Source: Treponema sp.
GTDB lineage: Bacteria; Spirochaetota; Spirochaetia; Treponematales; Breznakiellaceae
Reading direction: 5' to 3'
NCBI GenBank assembly: GCA_031272575.1
Contig: JAISTO010000011.1
Coordinates: forward strand, 1-13,734
DNA: 13,734 nt
A program made the position numbers and the translations under genes. Shown here one piece after another: positions 1-7,824 of the stretch (the stretch's first letter is position 1; each line of letters begins with the position of its first letter). The notes under the pieces are model-generated. The model worked only from the letters and a program-made list of their open reading frames with translations. It was not told the origin of the DNA and did not search any database.

Positions 1-31
1 CCCATTTTTCGCGAGTTAATCGTTCTTGTTC

Positions 32-54
32 ACGCCTGCAAAACAGGCGTTTTT
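32..54 (+). terminator. Rho-independent terminator of an upstream gene
   Basis: A 7-bp perfect stem (ACGCCTG at 32-38 with CAGGCGT at 44-50) closes a CAAAA loop and runs into five Ts (50-54). A stop codon at 17-19 in one forward frame could be the end of the gene it serves, but only five codons of that frame are inside the window. The site would separate that gene from the lipoprotein at 163. Confidence 0.7.
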
Positions 55-123
55 CCCCTCAAAAACAGGCTCTGTACGCCGCATTACGGTACACCGCACT
101 GCGGCGCCGGACAGGGCAAAGAA

Positions 124-148
124 TCTCTGTATCGTCACTTTACCAAAC
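124..148 (+). repeat. Lipoprotein leader direct repeat, copy 1
   Basis: The 25 bases before the ribosome-binding site of the first lipoprotein match 4647-4669 before the second one, with one substitution and a 2-base gap (TCTCTGTAT..GTCACT..ACCAAAC). In both cases the match resumes at AGGAGGAACCC and the start codon. The duplication of the two lipoprotein genes therefore included their 5' leader. I see no convincing -35/-10 pair in 55-150. A weak stem (77-83 with 100-106) is the only other structure. Confidence 0.6.
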
Positions 149-162
149 AGAAGGAGGAACCC

Positions 163-3100
163 ATGAAACGGTTTCCATTTTTCGCTGCGGCGGTAGTATG
201 CGCCGCGCTCTGCGCAGGGGTTGCGCTGGCAGGCTGCGCCAATCCTAACGCGGCGGATACCACCCCGCCGGCTGAGGCATCCGGCGTCGAGGCACAGGCG
301 GGGAACTGCCAGATGGCTCTCTCGTGGACTGACCCTGCCGACGGCGACTTCGATGGGGTCGAGATCACCTTCAGCCCGGAGTCGATCGGGGCGGCGCAGC
401 CCGTCCGCGTGAACAAGGGGGTGCAGAGCGCCGCCGTCACCAAACTCGAAAACGGCACACTCTACCAGTTCACCCTTAAGACGGTGGACAGGGCGGGCAA
501 CAAGAGCAAAGGGGTGACCATATCCGAGATGCCCGTCGTGTGGCAACTCGCGCTCAGCCAGACCGGCGCGTACGATTTCAACATGACCGATGGGACCTAC
601 TATTCGCACGGCTACACGGCCGCTCCCCTTGAGGTGACGGTGACCAACACGAGCACCAAAGCAAGCGGCGCTTTGCAGGTCGGCCTCTCGGGGGCAGACG
701 CGGGGAGTTTCACCCTGTCCCGCTCGAGCATAAGCGGCCTCGCGGCGGAAGGCGCGGAGAGCAGCGCCGCTTTTACGGTGCAGCCCAACGCGGGACTTAC
801 GGCCGCGAAGACGTACGGCGCCACGGTAACCGTTGCAGGCGGCAGCATGAGCGCCGCCTTTGAGATCAGTTTTACCATTACGCAAAGTGACTACCGCATA
901 GCGCTCAGCCAAACCGGCGCGCACGACTTCAGCGCGTCCGGGCGGTACTACAGCAGCGGCTATACCGCGCCGGATGCGTTTCAGGTGACCGTGACGAACA
1001 GCGGCAATCAGCCGACGGGGGCGTTGGAAGTTGCTCTGACCGGAAGCGATCAGGGCAGTTTCACCCTTTCAACTTCGAGCATGAACAGCCTCGCGGTGAG
1101 CGGCAGCGGCACGTTTACCGTGCAGCCCAATGCGGGGCTTACTACCGCGAAGACGTACAGCGCCGCGGTGAGCGTCACGGGGAAGAACGGCATAAGCGCG
1201 GAGTTCGAGGTCACATTCACCGTCACGCAAAGCGAATACCGCATAGCGCTCAGCAAGAGCGGCGCGCACGACTTCAGCGCGTCCGGGCCGCACTACAGCA
1301 GCGGCTACACCGCGCCGGATGCGCTTACGGTGATCGTGACGAACAGCGGCAATCAGCCGACGGGGGCGTTGGAAGTTGCTCTGACCGGAAGCGATCAGGG
1401 CAGTTTCACCCTTTCAACTTCGAGCATGAACAGCCTTGCGGTGAGCGGCAGCGGCACGTTTACCGTGCAGCCCAATGCGGCTCTTACTACCGAGAAAACC
1501 TATACCGCCACGGTGAGTGTCACGGGGGGCAACGGCATAAGTGCCGCTTTTGATGTCAGTTTTTCCGTCCTGATACCCATACCCGGCGTACCCACGGGCT
1601 TGCAGGCAGAGGCGCAGAACGCGGGCAGTGTCGCGCTGTCGTGGAATGTGGTCGATGGCGCGGCATCGTACCAGGTGTACCGCTTGAGTGCCGGCGGCTC
1701 GTACAGCGTCATCGGTACCAGCGAGAGCGCCTCGTATACTGACGGCAGCGGGCTTTCGGCGAGCACGACCTACTACTACAAGGTGAGCGCGGTGAACGCA
1801 TCGGGGGAGGGGACTCTGTCGGCGTATGCCTCGGCGCTGACCTTTCCCGGTGTGCCCACGGGTTTTTCGGCAGAGGCGCAGTCCGCAACCAGTGTCGCGC
1901 TGTCGTGGGATCCGGTCATGGGCGCGGCATCGTACAACGTGTACCGCGCCGCGAGTGCCGGGGGGGACTATAGCCGCATTGGCAGCAGCACGAGCCCGAA
2001 CACTTCGTATACCGACAGCAGCGGGCTTTCTTCCGGTACCACCTACTACTACAAGGTAAGCGCGGTAAATGACACAGGCGAGGGGAGCCAGTCGGACTAT
2101 GCAGCGGCGCTGACCATTCCCGGTGTGCCCACCGGCCTTTCGGCAGAGGCGCAGATCGCGGGCAGCATAGCGTTGTCATGGGAGGCGGTAACGGGCGCGG
2201 CGTCGTACCGGGTGTACCGCGCCGCGAGTGCGGAGGGGGATTACAGCCCCGTCGGCACGAGCACGGGTACTTTGTATAGTGACGAGAGCGGGCTTTCGGC
2301 GAACACGACCTACTACTACAAGGTGAGCGCGGTGAACGCATCGGGAGAAGGAGTACAGTCGGCGTATGCCTCGGCGCTGACCTTTCCCGGCGTGCCCACG
2401 GGCCTTTCGGCAAACGTGCCGTCTTCGAACAGTGTCATGCTTGCATGGAACGAAGTAACCGGGGCAGCGTTCTACAACGTATACCGCGCCGCGAATGCGG
2501 AGGGGCCCTATAACTCTATCGGTACAAGCGCGGACGCATCGTATACGGACACGGGGCTTGCGGCGGAGGTGCTCTACTACTACAAGGTGAGTACGGTCAT
2601 CGACACGAGAGAGGGGGCTCAGTCGGAGCCGATACCGGCGTACACCTTCACAACCCCTGCGCAGTACCGAAGCATGGCGTCCATTTCTGCGATGACGGTT
2701 ACCGCTGCTGCGAATTCCGCGGTGTTCCTCTCTGGCCTGACGGTGAGTCTGAGCGCGTACCAGATCGCGGCGTACGAGACGACTTACGATTTGTGGAACG
2801 AGGTGAAAACATGGGCATCGAGTAATGGCTATACGTTTTATAGCAACGAAGGGGGAGAAGGAGCCGGAGATTACCCGGATTATTACCAGGATTGGACGCC
2901 AAAGGCGCTCGAGCCGGTGGTGTTCGTTTCATGGCGAAACAGTGTTGTGTGGTGTAACGCGTACAGTGAGATGAGCGGGAAGACGCCGGTGTATTACAGC
3001 GACTCCGAGTACGGCACGGTGATAAAGGCGCTCTCAGATGACACGGTGTACATGAAGGCCGGGGCTAACGGATACCGTCTGCCGACTGAGGCGGAATGGG

Positions 3101-3486
3101 AAGCGGCGGCGCGGGGCGGCGACCCATCCGACACGGTGAACTGGACCTACACTTGCGCGGGGAGCAACAATTTAAGCGATGTGGTAAATCATGACAGCGA
3201 AGTTGGGCTGAAAGCGGCGAATAAAGCCGGGCTGTACGACATGAGCGGGCATGTGTGGGAGTACTGCTACGACTACTGCAGCGGCTCGTACTGGTCCGGT
3301 CTGATTCCAGGGCCTGAGGAGGATCCCACGGGCCCCTCTTCTGGGTCAGAACGCGTCGTTCGGGGCGGCGATAATGATTACTACGACTACAACCCAGAGA
3401 GTTTCCCCACGGTGACCATCCGATGGAGTAGGGCATCCTCCGATAGTCATTCGTCGATCGGCTTCCGCGTGGCGTGTTGGCCATAA
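163..3486 (+). CDS. Ig/FN3-repeat surface lipoprotein with C-terminal FGE-sulfatase (C-type-lectin-like) domain
   Basis: 1107 residues. The start follows AAGGAGG at 151-157. A basic, hydrophobic signal peptide ends in the lipobox LAGC (Cys25), so the mature protein should be lipid-anchored. Domains in order: FN3-like module (about 37-127), three Ig-like beta-sandwich repeats (128-243, 246-357, 360-470), four FN3 modules (474-561, 562-652, 653-742, 743-830; each with YYYKVSAVN or similar) and an FGE-sulfatase domain (838-1107). The last has the family signatures YRLPTEAEWEAAARGG (971-986), GLYDMSGHVWEY (1023-1034), VVRGG (1065-1069) and a terminal GFRVACWP. The oxidase active-site cysteine pair of true formylglycine-generating enzymes is absent, so ligand binding or adhesion is likelier than enzymatic activity (inference). 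The lectin tip (1070-1099) is very rich in Asp, Tyr and Ser. It is paralogous to 4701-7742. Confidence 0.9.
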   Translation: MKRFPFFAAAVVCAALCAGVALAGCANPNAADTTPPAEASGVEAQAGNCQMALSWTDPADGDFDGVEITFSPESIGAAQPVRVNKGVQSAAVTKLENGTLYQFTLKTVDRAGNKSKGVTISEMPVVWQLALSQTGAYDFNMTDGTYYSHGYTAAPLEVTVTNTSTKASGALQVGLSGADAGSFTLSRSSISGLAAEGAESSAAFTVQPNAGLTAAKTYGATVTVAGGSMSAAFEISFTITQSDYRIALSQTGAHDFSASGRYYSSGYTAPDAFQVTVTNSGNQPTGALEVALTGSDQGSFTLSTSSMNSLAVSGSGTFTVQPNAGLTTAKTYSAAVSVTGKNGISAEFEVTFTVTQSEYRIALSKSGAHDFSASGPHYSSGYTAPDALTVIVTNSGNQPTGALEVALTGSDQGSFTLSTSSMNSLAVSGSGTFTVQPNAALTTEKTYTATVSVTGGNGISAAFDVSFSVLIPIPGVPTGLQAEAQNAGSVALSWNVVDGAASYQVYRLSAGGSYSVIGTSESASYTDGSGLSASTTYYYKVSAVNASGEGTLSAYASALTFPGVPTGFSAEAQSATSVALSWDPVMGAASYNVYRAASAGGDYSRIGSSTSPNTSYTDSSGLSSGTTYYYKVSAVNDTGEGSQSDYAAALTIPGVPTGLSAEAQIAGSIALSWEAVTGAASYRVYRAASAEGDYSPVGTSTGTLYSDESGLSANTTYYYKVSAVNASGEGVQSAYASALTFPGVPTGLSANVPSSNSVMLAWNEVTGAAFYNVYRAANAEGPYNSIGTSADASYTDTGLAAEVLYYYKVSTVIDTREGAQSEPIPAYTFTTPAQYRSMASISAMTVTAAANSAVFLSGLTVSLSAYQIAAYETTYDLWNEVKTWASSNGYTFYSNEGGEGAGDYPDYYQDWTPKALEPVVFVSWRNSVVWCNAYSEMSGKTPVYYSDSEYGTVIKALSDDTVYMKAGANGYRLPTEAEWEAAARGGDPSDTVNWTYTCAGSNNLSDVVNHDSEVGLKAANKAGLYDMSGHVWEYCYDYCSGSYWSGLIPGPEEDPTGPSSGSERVVRGGDNDYYDYNPESFPTVTIRWSRASSDSHSSIGFRVACWP
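991..1135 (+). repeat. Near-identical Ig-like repeat segment, copy A
   Basis: These 145 bases inside the second Ig-like repeat differ from 1336-1480 at one position (C1092 versus T1437). The flanks diverge much more, which points to recent recombination or gene conversion rather than selection on protein alone. Confidence 0.85.
1336..1480 (+). repeat. Near-identical Ig-like repeat segment, copy B
   Basis: This segment lies in the third Ig-like repeat of the first lipoprotein. It is 144/145 identical to 991-1135. Its first 108 bases are exactly identical to 5853-5960 in the second lipoprotein, so sequence exchange has happened within and between the two genes. Confidence 0.85.
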
Positions 3487-3489
3487 AGG
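3464..3489 (+). repeat. Conserved 3' end shared by the two lipoprotein genes, copy 1
   Basis: These 26 bases cover the codons after the variable lectin tip (ending RVACWP), the stop codon and 3 bases beyond. They are identical to 7720-7745. Just upstream the two genes do not align at the DNA level. A conserved GC-rich block directly after a hypervariable lectin tip resembles the variable-region/IMH layout of diversity-generating retroelement targets. Confidence 0.7.
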
Positions 3490-3547
3490 GGTTACGCCGC
3501 CTTGCGCGGATAACATACCTGCCCGTAGGGGCGGGAAACAAAACAAA

Positions 3548-3579
3548 CCGTCATTAGACGGCGCCGCTTAAAAAGCGGC
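3548..3579 (+). promoter_or_regulatory. Two tandem hairpins before the nuclease gene's ribosome-binding site
   Basis: The first stem is CCGTC (3548-3552) with GACGG (3557-3561). The second is the 17-base hairpin GCCGCTTAAAAAGCGGC (3563-3579; 7-bp stem, AAA loop), which ends 1 base before the AGGAGG Shine-Dalgarno (3581-3586). The second hairpin recurs exactly at 4672-4688 in front of the second lipoprotein. A role in mRNA stability or translation is an inference. Confidence 0.5.
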
Positions 3580-3591
3580 AAGGAGGAAGAT

Positions 3592-4584
3592 ATGGGGAAA
3601 CCTAATCTTTTTGACATTGCCACCAGCGAACTTTCGCAGGATGGCTTTTTCACATGGCTTTTGAGGTGGGCGCATCCGGCAAACCTCAAAGAGAACGCGG
3701 AACTGTGCCGCTGCGGGCAGGACTTTATCAAACTTCTGCTGAACGCGCAGGGAAAAACAGTCACGGAAATTACGGAGGTGAAAGTGTGGCGGCAGTGGCA
3801 GGACATCGATATATGGGCGAGCATCAACGAACACTTCGCCATAGTCCTGGAGGACAAGACAAACACGGGCGCGGCTGCCGGTCAACTTGAGCGCTACCGC
3901 GAAACGGCGCGCGCCTGGTGCGCCAAGACGGAGGGCTATGACCCCGAACCGGTATGCGTCTATGTAAAGACCGGGAGCGAGTCGAAGCGCTCTCTCGCCG
4001 GCATCAGGGCAAAGGGCTTTGCGGTCATTACCCGACAAGACCTGCTGGGGGTTCTGGAAAATTGCGGCACAAAAAATGCCATCTTTCAGGAGTTTGTGTC
4101 GCATTTGCAGGCGTTGGAAGACGCGGAAGCGGCCTACGCAACGAAGCCGGTTGACAAATGGGATTGGCGGCAATGGGTGGGCTTCTACCAGTCTCTTGAC
4201 AAGGATCTGGCGGGTGACTCGAAGGCTGACTGGCGCTATGTCAGTAATCCCGCCGGCGGATTCTGGGGCTTCTGGTGGCACTTCATGCCCTGGAAAAATC
4301 ATCAGGTCTATCTGCAAATTGAGCAGGGGCGGCTGTGCTTCAAAATTGAAGTGTTCAGCGAAGACAAGGCGGCGCTCAGGAACGAGTGGCAGTCGGTTAT
4401 CCTGGACAAAGCGAAGGCGCAGGGCAAAACTGAAATCGTCAAACCAAAGCGCGCCGGAACGGGCGAATGGATGACCGTGGCCGTTGTCGACCGCGCTCAG
4501 TGGCTTGGCGCTGACGGCTCAAAACTGGATACGGATGCCGTTCTTGCCCGCCTGAAGGGGTATGAGCAGTTTTTGGACAGTTGA
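3592..4584 (+). CDS. PD-(D/E)XK nuclease superfamily protein
   Basis: 330 residues, starting after AGGAGG at 3581-3586. The first third carries a PD-(D/E)XK core: Asp73 in DIDIW, then E87-D88-K89 in VLEDK (the E/DxK pair on the adjacent strand), followed by Q98LERYR103, a conserved trailing helix. This arrangement matches the PD-(D/E)XK family that includes many uncharacterised bacterial nuclease-like proteins (PF14281-type, recalled from family knowledge). The C-terminal half contains aromatic-rich segments (for example WGFWWHFMPW near 223-232) with no motif I recognise. No signal peptide or membrane segment is visible, so the protein is cytosolic. It has no methyltransferase or helicase partner nearby and sits alone between two paralogous lipoprotein genes. 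A role in DNA restriction or phage defence is plausible but not shown. Confidence 0.75.
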   Translation: MGKPNLFDIATSELSQDGFFTWLLRWAHPANLKENAELCRCGQDFIKLLLNAQGKTVTEITEVKVWRQWQDIDIWASINEHFAIVLEDKTNTGAAAGQLERYRETARAWCAKTEGYDPEPVCVYVKTGSESKRSLAGIRAKGFAVITRQDLLGVLENCGTKNAIFQEFVSHLQALEDAEAAYATKPVDKWDWRQWVGFYQSLDKDLAGDSKADWRYVSNPAGGFWGFWWHFMPWKNHQVYLQIEQGRLCFKIEVFSEDKAALRNEWQSVILDKAKAQGKTEIVKPKRAGTGEWMTVAVVDRAQWLGADGSKLDTDAVLARLKGYEQFLDS

Positions 4585-4605
4585 GTCGCTCAATAGGCGG
4601 ACCTA

Positions 4606-4630
4606 CCGCCGCAGAGTCTCTCTGCGGCGG
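4606..4630 (+). terminator. Strong GC-rich hairpin after the nuclease gene
   Basis: A perfect 11-bp stem (CCGCCGCAGAG at 4606-4616 with CTCTGCGGCGG at 4620-4630) closes a TCT loop, 21 bases after the nuclease stop codon. There is no T-tract, so it is either an imperfect terminator or a hairpin that protects an mRNA end. It would separate the nuclease from the downstream lipoprotein. Confidence 0.45.
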
Positions 4631-4646
4631 CGCTTGTGGAGCGGCT

Positions 4647-4669
4647 TCTCTGTATGGTCACTACCAAAC
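4647..4669 (+). repeat. Lipoprotein leader direct repeat, copy 2
   Basis: This matches 124-148 before the first lipoprotein. Relative to that copy, about 20 bases carrying the 4672-4688 hairpin lie between the repeat and the ribosome-binding site. No clear sigma70 promoter is seen: a TATGGT at 4653-4658 has only a poorly spaced TTGTGG upstream. Confidence 0.6.
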
Positions 4670-4671
4670 GT

Positions 4672-4688
4672 GCCGCTTAAAAAGCGGC
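4672..4688 (+). repeat. 17-base hairpin repeat, second copy
   Basis: GCCGCTTAAAAAGCGGC is identical to 3563-3579 and again lies immediately before the Shine-Dalgarno (GAGGAGG, 4689-4695). The leader of the first lipoprotein lacks it at the homologous place, so it looks like a short insertion or a piece exchanged from the nuclease leader. Confidence 0.6.
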
Positions 4689-4700
4689 GAGGAGGAACCC

Positions 4701-7700
4701 ATGAAACGGTTTCAGGTTTTTGGAGCGGCCGCGCTCTGCGCCGCGGCCGCGCTGGCAGGCTGCGCCCACCCCACCGACGCGGATACCACCCCGCCGGCTG
4801 AGGCATCCGGCGTCGAGGCACAGGCGGGGAACTGCCAGATTGCCCTCTCGTGGACTGACCCTGCCGACGGTGACTTCGATGGGGTCGAGATCACCTTCAG
4901 CCCGGAGGTGATCGGGGTGGCGCAGCCCGTCCGCGTGAACAAGGGGGTGCAAAGCGCCGCCGTCACCAAACTCGCAAACGGCACGGTCTACCAGTTCACC
5001 CTTAAGACGGTGGACAAGGCGGGCAACCAAAGCGCGGGGGTGACCGTAGCCGAGATGCCCGTTGTGTGGAATCTCGAACTCAGCCAGACCGGCGCGTACG
5101 ATTTCAACATAACCGATGGGACCTACTATTCGCACGGCTACACGGCGGCTCCTCTTGAGGTAACGGTGACCAACACGAGCACCACCGCAAGCGGCGCTTT
5201 GGCGGTCGGCCTCTCGGGGGCAGACGCGGGCAGTTTCACCCTGTCCCGCTCGAGTATAAACAGCCTTGCGGCAGCAGGCAGCGGTACGTTTACCGTGCAG
5301 CCAAAAGCGGGTCTCACTGCCGCGAAGACGTACGGCGCCACGGTAACCGTTGCAGGCGGCAACATGAGCGCCGCCTTTGAGGTCAGTTTTACTATCACGC
5401 AAAGTGAATACCGCATAGCGCTCAGCAAGAGCGGTTTGCACGACTTCAGCGCGGCCGGGCCGCACTACAGCAATGGCTACCCCGTGCCGGATGCGCTTCA
5501 GGTGACGGTGACGAACAGCGGCAATCAGCCGACGGGGGCGTTGGCGATCAATCTGACCGGGGCAGACGGGGGCAGTTTCACCCTGTCCCGCCAGAACATA
5601 AGCAGCCTTGCGGTGAGCGGCAGCGGCACGTTTACCGTGCAGCCCAATGCGGGGCTTACTACCGAGAAAACCTATACCGCCACGGTGAGCGTCACGGGGG
5701 GCAACGGCATAAGCGCGGAGTTCGAGGTCACATTCACCATTACACAAAGCGTGTACCGCATAGCGCTCAGCAAGAGCGGCGCGCACGACTTCAGCGCGTC
5801 AGGGCCGCACTACAGTAACGGCTACACCGTGCCGGATGCGCTTCAGGTGACCGTGACGAACAGCGGCAATCAGCCGACGGGGGCGTTGGAAGTTGCTCTG
5901 ACCGGAAGCGATCAGGGCAGTTTCACCCTTTCAACTTCGAGCATGAACAGCCTTGCGGTGGGAGGCAGCAACACGTTTACCGTGCAGCCCAAGGCGGGGC
6001 TTACTACCGAGAAAACCTATACCGCTGCGGTGAGTGTCACGGGGGGCAACGGCATAAGCGCCACTTTTGATGTCAGTTTTTCCGTCCTGATACCCATTCC
6101 CGGTGTGCCCACAGGCTTGCAGGCAGAGGCGCAGCATGAGAGCAGCATAGCGTTGTCGTGGGCGGCGGTAACGGGCGCGGTCACCTACCATGTGTACCGG
6201 TCTTTGAGTGCCGGCGGCCCGTACAGCGTCATATTCACAAGCGAGAGCCCGAACACCTCGTATAGTGACAACTGGCTTGCGTCCGGTACCGCCTACTACT
6301 ACAAGGTGAGCGCGCTGAACTCATCGGGAGGGGAAGGGACTCTGTCGGGGTATGTGTCGGCGTCGACCTTTCCCGGCGCACCCACGGGCTTGCTGGCAGC
6401 CGCGCAGCCCGCGGGCAATATTGCGCTGTCGTGGACGGCGGTAACGGGCGCGGCATCGTACAAAGTGTACCGCTCTTTGAGCGCCGGGGGAATCTACAGC
6501 CACATCGGCACAAGCGAGACTCTGAACACCGCTTATAATGACAGTAACAGCGGGCTTTCCGCGAACACGATCTACTACTACAAGGTGAGCGCGGTGAACG
6601 CTGCCGGCGAGGGGAGTAAGTCGGCGTTTGCATCGGCTGCCACGCTGCTTTCTGCCGCACCCGCGGGCTTAATGGCGGCGGCGCTGTCCACGAGCAGCAT
6701 CGCTCTTACCTGGGACGTGGCCGCGGGGGCGTCGTCGTACAAGGTGTACCGCGCCGAAAGCGCCGAGGGGACGTACAGTCTTATCGGCACGGCGCCGAAC
6801 ACCGAGTACACGGACGGAGGGCGCTCCGTGCGCACCCTGTACTACTACAAAGTAAGCGCGGTGAACGAAGTGGGCGAGGGAAGCAAGTCGGGTCCGGCGC
6901 AGGCATACACCTTCACTAGCCCCGCGCAACACCGGAGCATGGCGTCCATCCCTGCAATGACCATTACGGGCAGCGGATCGGAGGGAGTGTTCATCGAGGG
7001 CCGGACGGTGAGTCTGAGCGCGTACCAGATCGCGAAGTACGAGACGACCGGGGAGTTGTGGTACGATGTGAAAACATGGGCAACGAGTAATGGGTACCGT
7101 TTTTCAAGTATTGAGGAAACCGAGGTTGGGGAATCCTATTGGGGGGTGAGGCCAGTGTGGGTGAACTGGCGGGACGCCATGATCTGGTGCAACGCGTACA
7201 GCGAGTTGAGCGGGAAAACACCTGTGTACTACACGGACAGCAGTTACACAACGGTACAGCGGACCTCACCGCGGACCTCAACCAGCGAGAGCGGGACGAA
7301 TACAACCGCGGACAGTGTGTATATCAAGCCGGGCGCTGACGGGTACCGGCTGCCGACCGAAGCGGAGTGGGAGGTCGCGGCGCGGGGCGGCGACCCATCC
7401 GACACGGTGAACTGGAACTACACTTACGCGGGGAGCGACACACTAGACGATGTGGCGTGGTGCTGGACGAATGCGAGCGCTCTGCATCCGGTGGGAGGGA
7501 AGGCGATGAACCGGGCTGGGTTGTATGACATGAGTGGGAATGCGTATGAGTGGTGCTATGATTGGTACGAGCCGATCTCCACAGGGCCGGTGAGCGACCC
7601 CACTGGCGCCGTTTCAGGGCAGTGGTGCATCTTGCGAGGAGGCAGCCTTGAGGACGACCCCTACGATTACAGGGTTTCCGGCCGGAATTACACGGCGCCC

Positions 7701-7742
7701 GACATGCCGTGGGGCGGCATCCGCGTGGCGTGTTGGCCATAA
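4701..7742 (+). CDS. Ig/FN3-repeat surface lipoprotein with C-terminal FGE-sulfatase (C-type-lectin-like) domain, second paralogue
   Basis: 1013 residues from ATG 4701. An in-frame ATG at 4581 also exists, but 4701 has a strong Shine-Dalgarno (GAGGAGG), a leader homologous to the first paralogue and a complete lipoprotein signal ending in LAGC (Cys21). Domains: FN3-like (about 32-121), Ig-like repeats (122-234, 238-350, 353-463), three FN3 modules (466-557, 558-649, 650-738; one fewer than the paralogue) and an FGE-sulfatase domain (744-1013). The last shows GYRLPTEAEWEVAARGG (881-897), GLYDMSGNAYEW (940-951), LRGGS (978-982) and terminal GIRVACWP. The active-site cysteines of true FGE are missing. 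The first ~125 residues are close to the paralogue, but the lectin tip (983-1005) is unrelated in sequence and 6 residues shorter. Surface ligand binding is inferred. Confidence 0.9.
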   Translation: MKRFQVFGAAALCAAAALAGCAHPTDADTTPPAEASGVEAQAGNCQIALSWTDPADGDFDGVEITFSPEVIGVAQPVRVNKGVQSAAVTKLANGTVYQFTLKTVDKAGNQSAGVTVAEMPVVWNLELSQTGAYDFNITDGTYYSHGYTAAPLEVTVTNTSTTASGALAVGLSGADAGSFTLSRSSINSLAAAGSGTFTVQPKAGLTAAKTYGATVTVAGGNMSAAFEVSFTITQSEYRIALSKSGLHDFSAAGPHYSNGYPVPDALQVTVTNSGNQPTGALAINLTGADGGSFTLSRQNISSLAVSGSGTFTVQPNAGLTTEKTYTATVSVTGGNGISAEFEVTFTITQSVYRIALSKSGAHDFSASGPHYSNGYTVPDALQVTVTNSGNQPTGALEVALTGSDQGSFTLSTSSMNSLAVGGSNTFTVQPKAGLTTEKTYTAAVSVTGGNGISATFDVSFSVLIPIPGVPTGLQAEAQHESSIALSWAAVTGAVTYHVYRSLSAGGPYSVIFTSESPNTSYSDNWLASGTAYYYKVSALNSSGGEGTLSGYVSASTFPGAPTGLLAAAQPAGNIALSWTAVTGAASYKVYRSLSAGGIYSHIGTSETLNTAYNDSNSGLSANTIYYYKVSAVNAAGEGSKSAFASAATLLSAAPAGLMAAALSTSSIALTWDVAAGASSYKVYRAESAEGTYSLIGTAPNTEYTDGGRSVRTLYYYKVSAVNEVGEGSKSGPAQAYTFTSPAQHRSMASIPAMTITGSGSEGVFIEGRTVSLSAYQIAKYETTGELWYDVKTWATSNGYRFSSIEETEVGESYWGVRPVWVNWRDAMIWCNAYSELSGKTPVYYTDSSYTTVQRTSPRTSTSESGTNTTADSVYIKPGADGYRLPTEAEWEVAARGGDPSDTVNWNYTYAGSDTLDDVAWCWTNASALHPVGGKAMNRAGLYDMSGNAYEWCYDWYEPISTGPVSDPTGAVSGQWCILRGGSLEDDPYDYRVSGRNYTAPDMPWGGIRVACWP
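5853..5960 (+). repeat. Near-identical Ig-like repeat segment, copy C
   Basis: These 108 bases in the third Ig-like repeat of the second lipoprotein are identical to 1336-1443 of the first. Neighbouring codons differ, so the patch is best explained by gene conversion between the paralogues. Confidence 0.85.
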
Positions 7743-7745
7743 AGG
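7720..7745 (+). repeat. Conserved 3' end shared by the two lipoprotein genes, copy 2
   Basis: This is exactly identical to 3464-3489, spanning the last codons, the stop and 3 following bases. No similar sequence that could act as a template repeat, and no reverse transcriptase, was found elsewhere in the window. Confidence 0.7.
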
Positions 7746-7824
7746 ACATTCGAGGGAATGCGGAACAGCAATGCATTGGTAGTGAAGGAGGTGATGCACA
7801 GGTAATAGACACTGCATGGTATGG

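Noticed and set aside
16..924. Long minus-strand open frame opposite the first lipoprotein, and its counterpart at 4677-5786
   Set aside because: Both mirror the same paralogous coding region, are low-complexity Arg/Gly/Ala-rich and lack ribosome-binding sites; they are shadows of the GC-rich sense genes.
2677..3486. Active formylglycine-generating (sulfatase-activating) enzyme
   Set aside because: The fold motifs are present, but the cysteine pair needed for copper binding and oxidation is missing in both paralogues, and the domain is attached to a surface lipoprotein.
3568..4317. 249-residue minus-strand open frame
   Set aside because: It is antisense to the PD-(D/E)XK gene, which has a good Shine-Dalgarno and catalytic motifs.
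4581..4700. Upstream in-frame ATG at 4581 as start of the second lipoprotein
   Set aside because: It would add 40 residues before a complete lipoprotein signal peptide, overlaps the nuclease stop and has no good ribosome-binding site; 4701 has both a strong Shine-Dalgarno and homology to the first paralogue's start.
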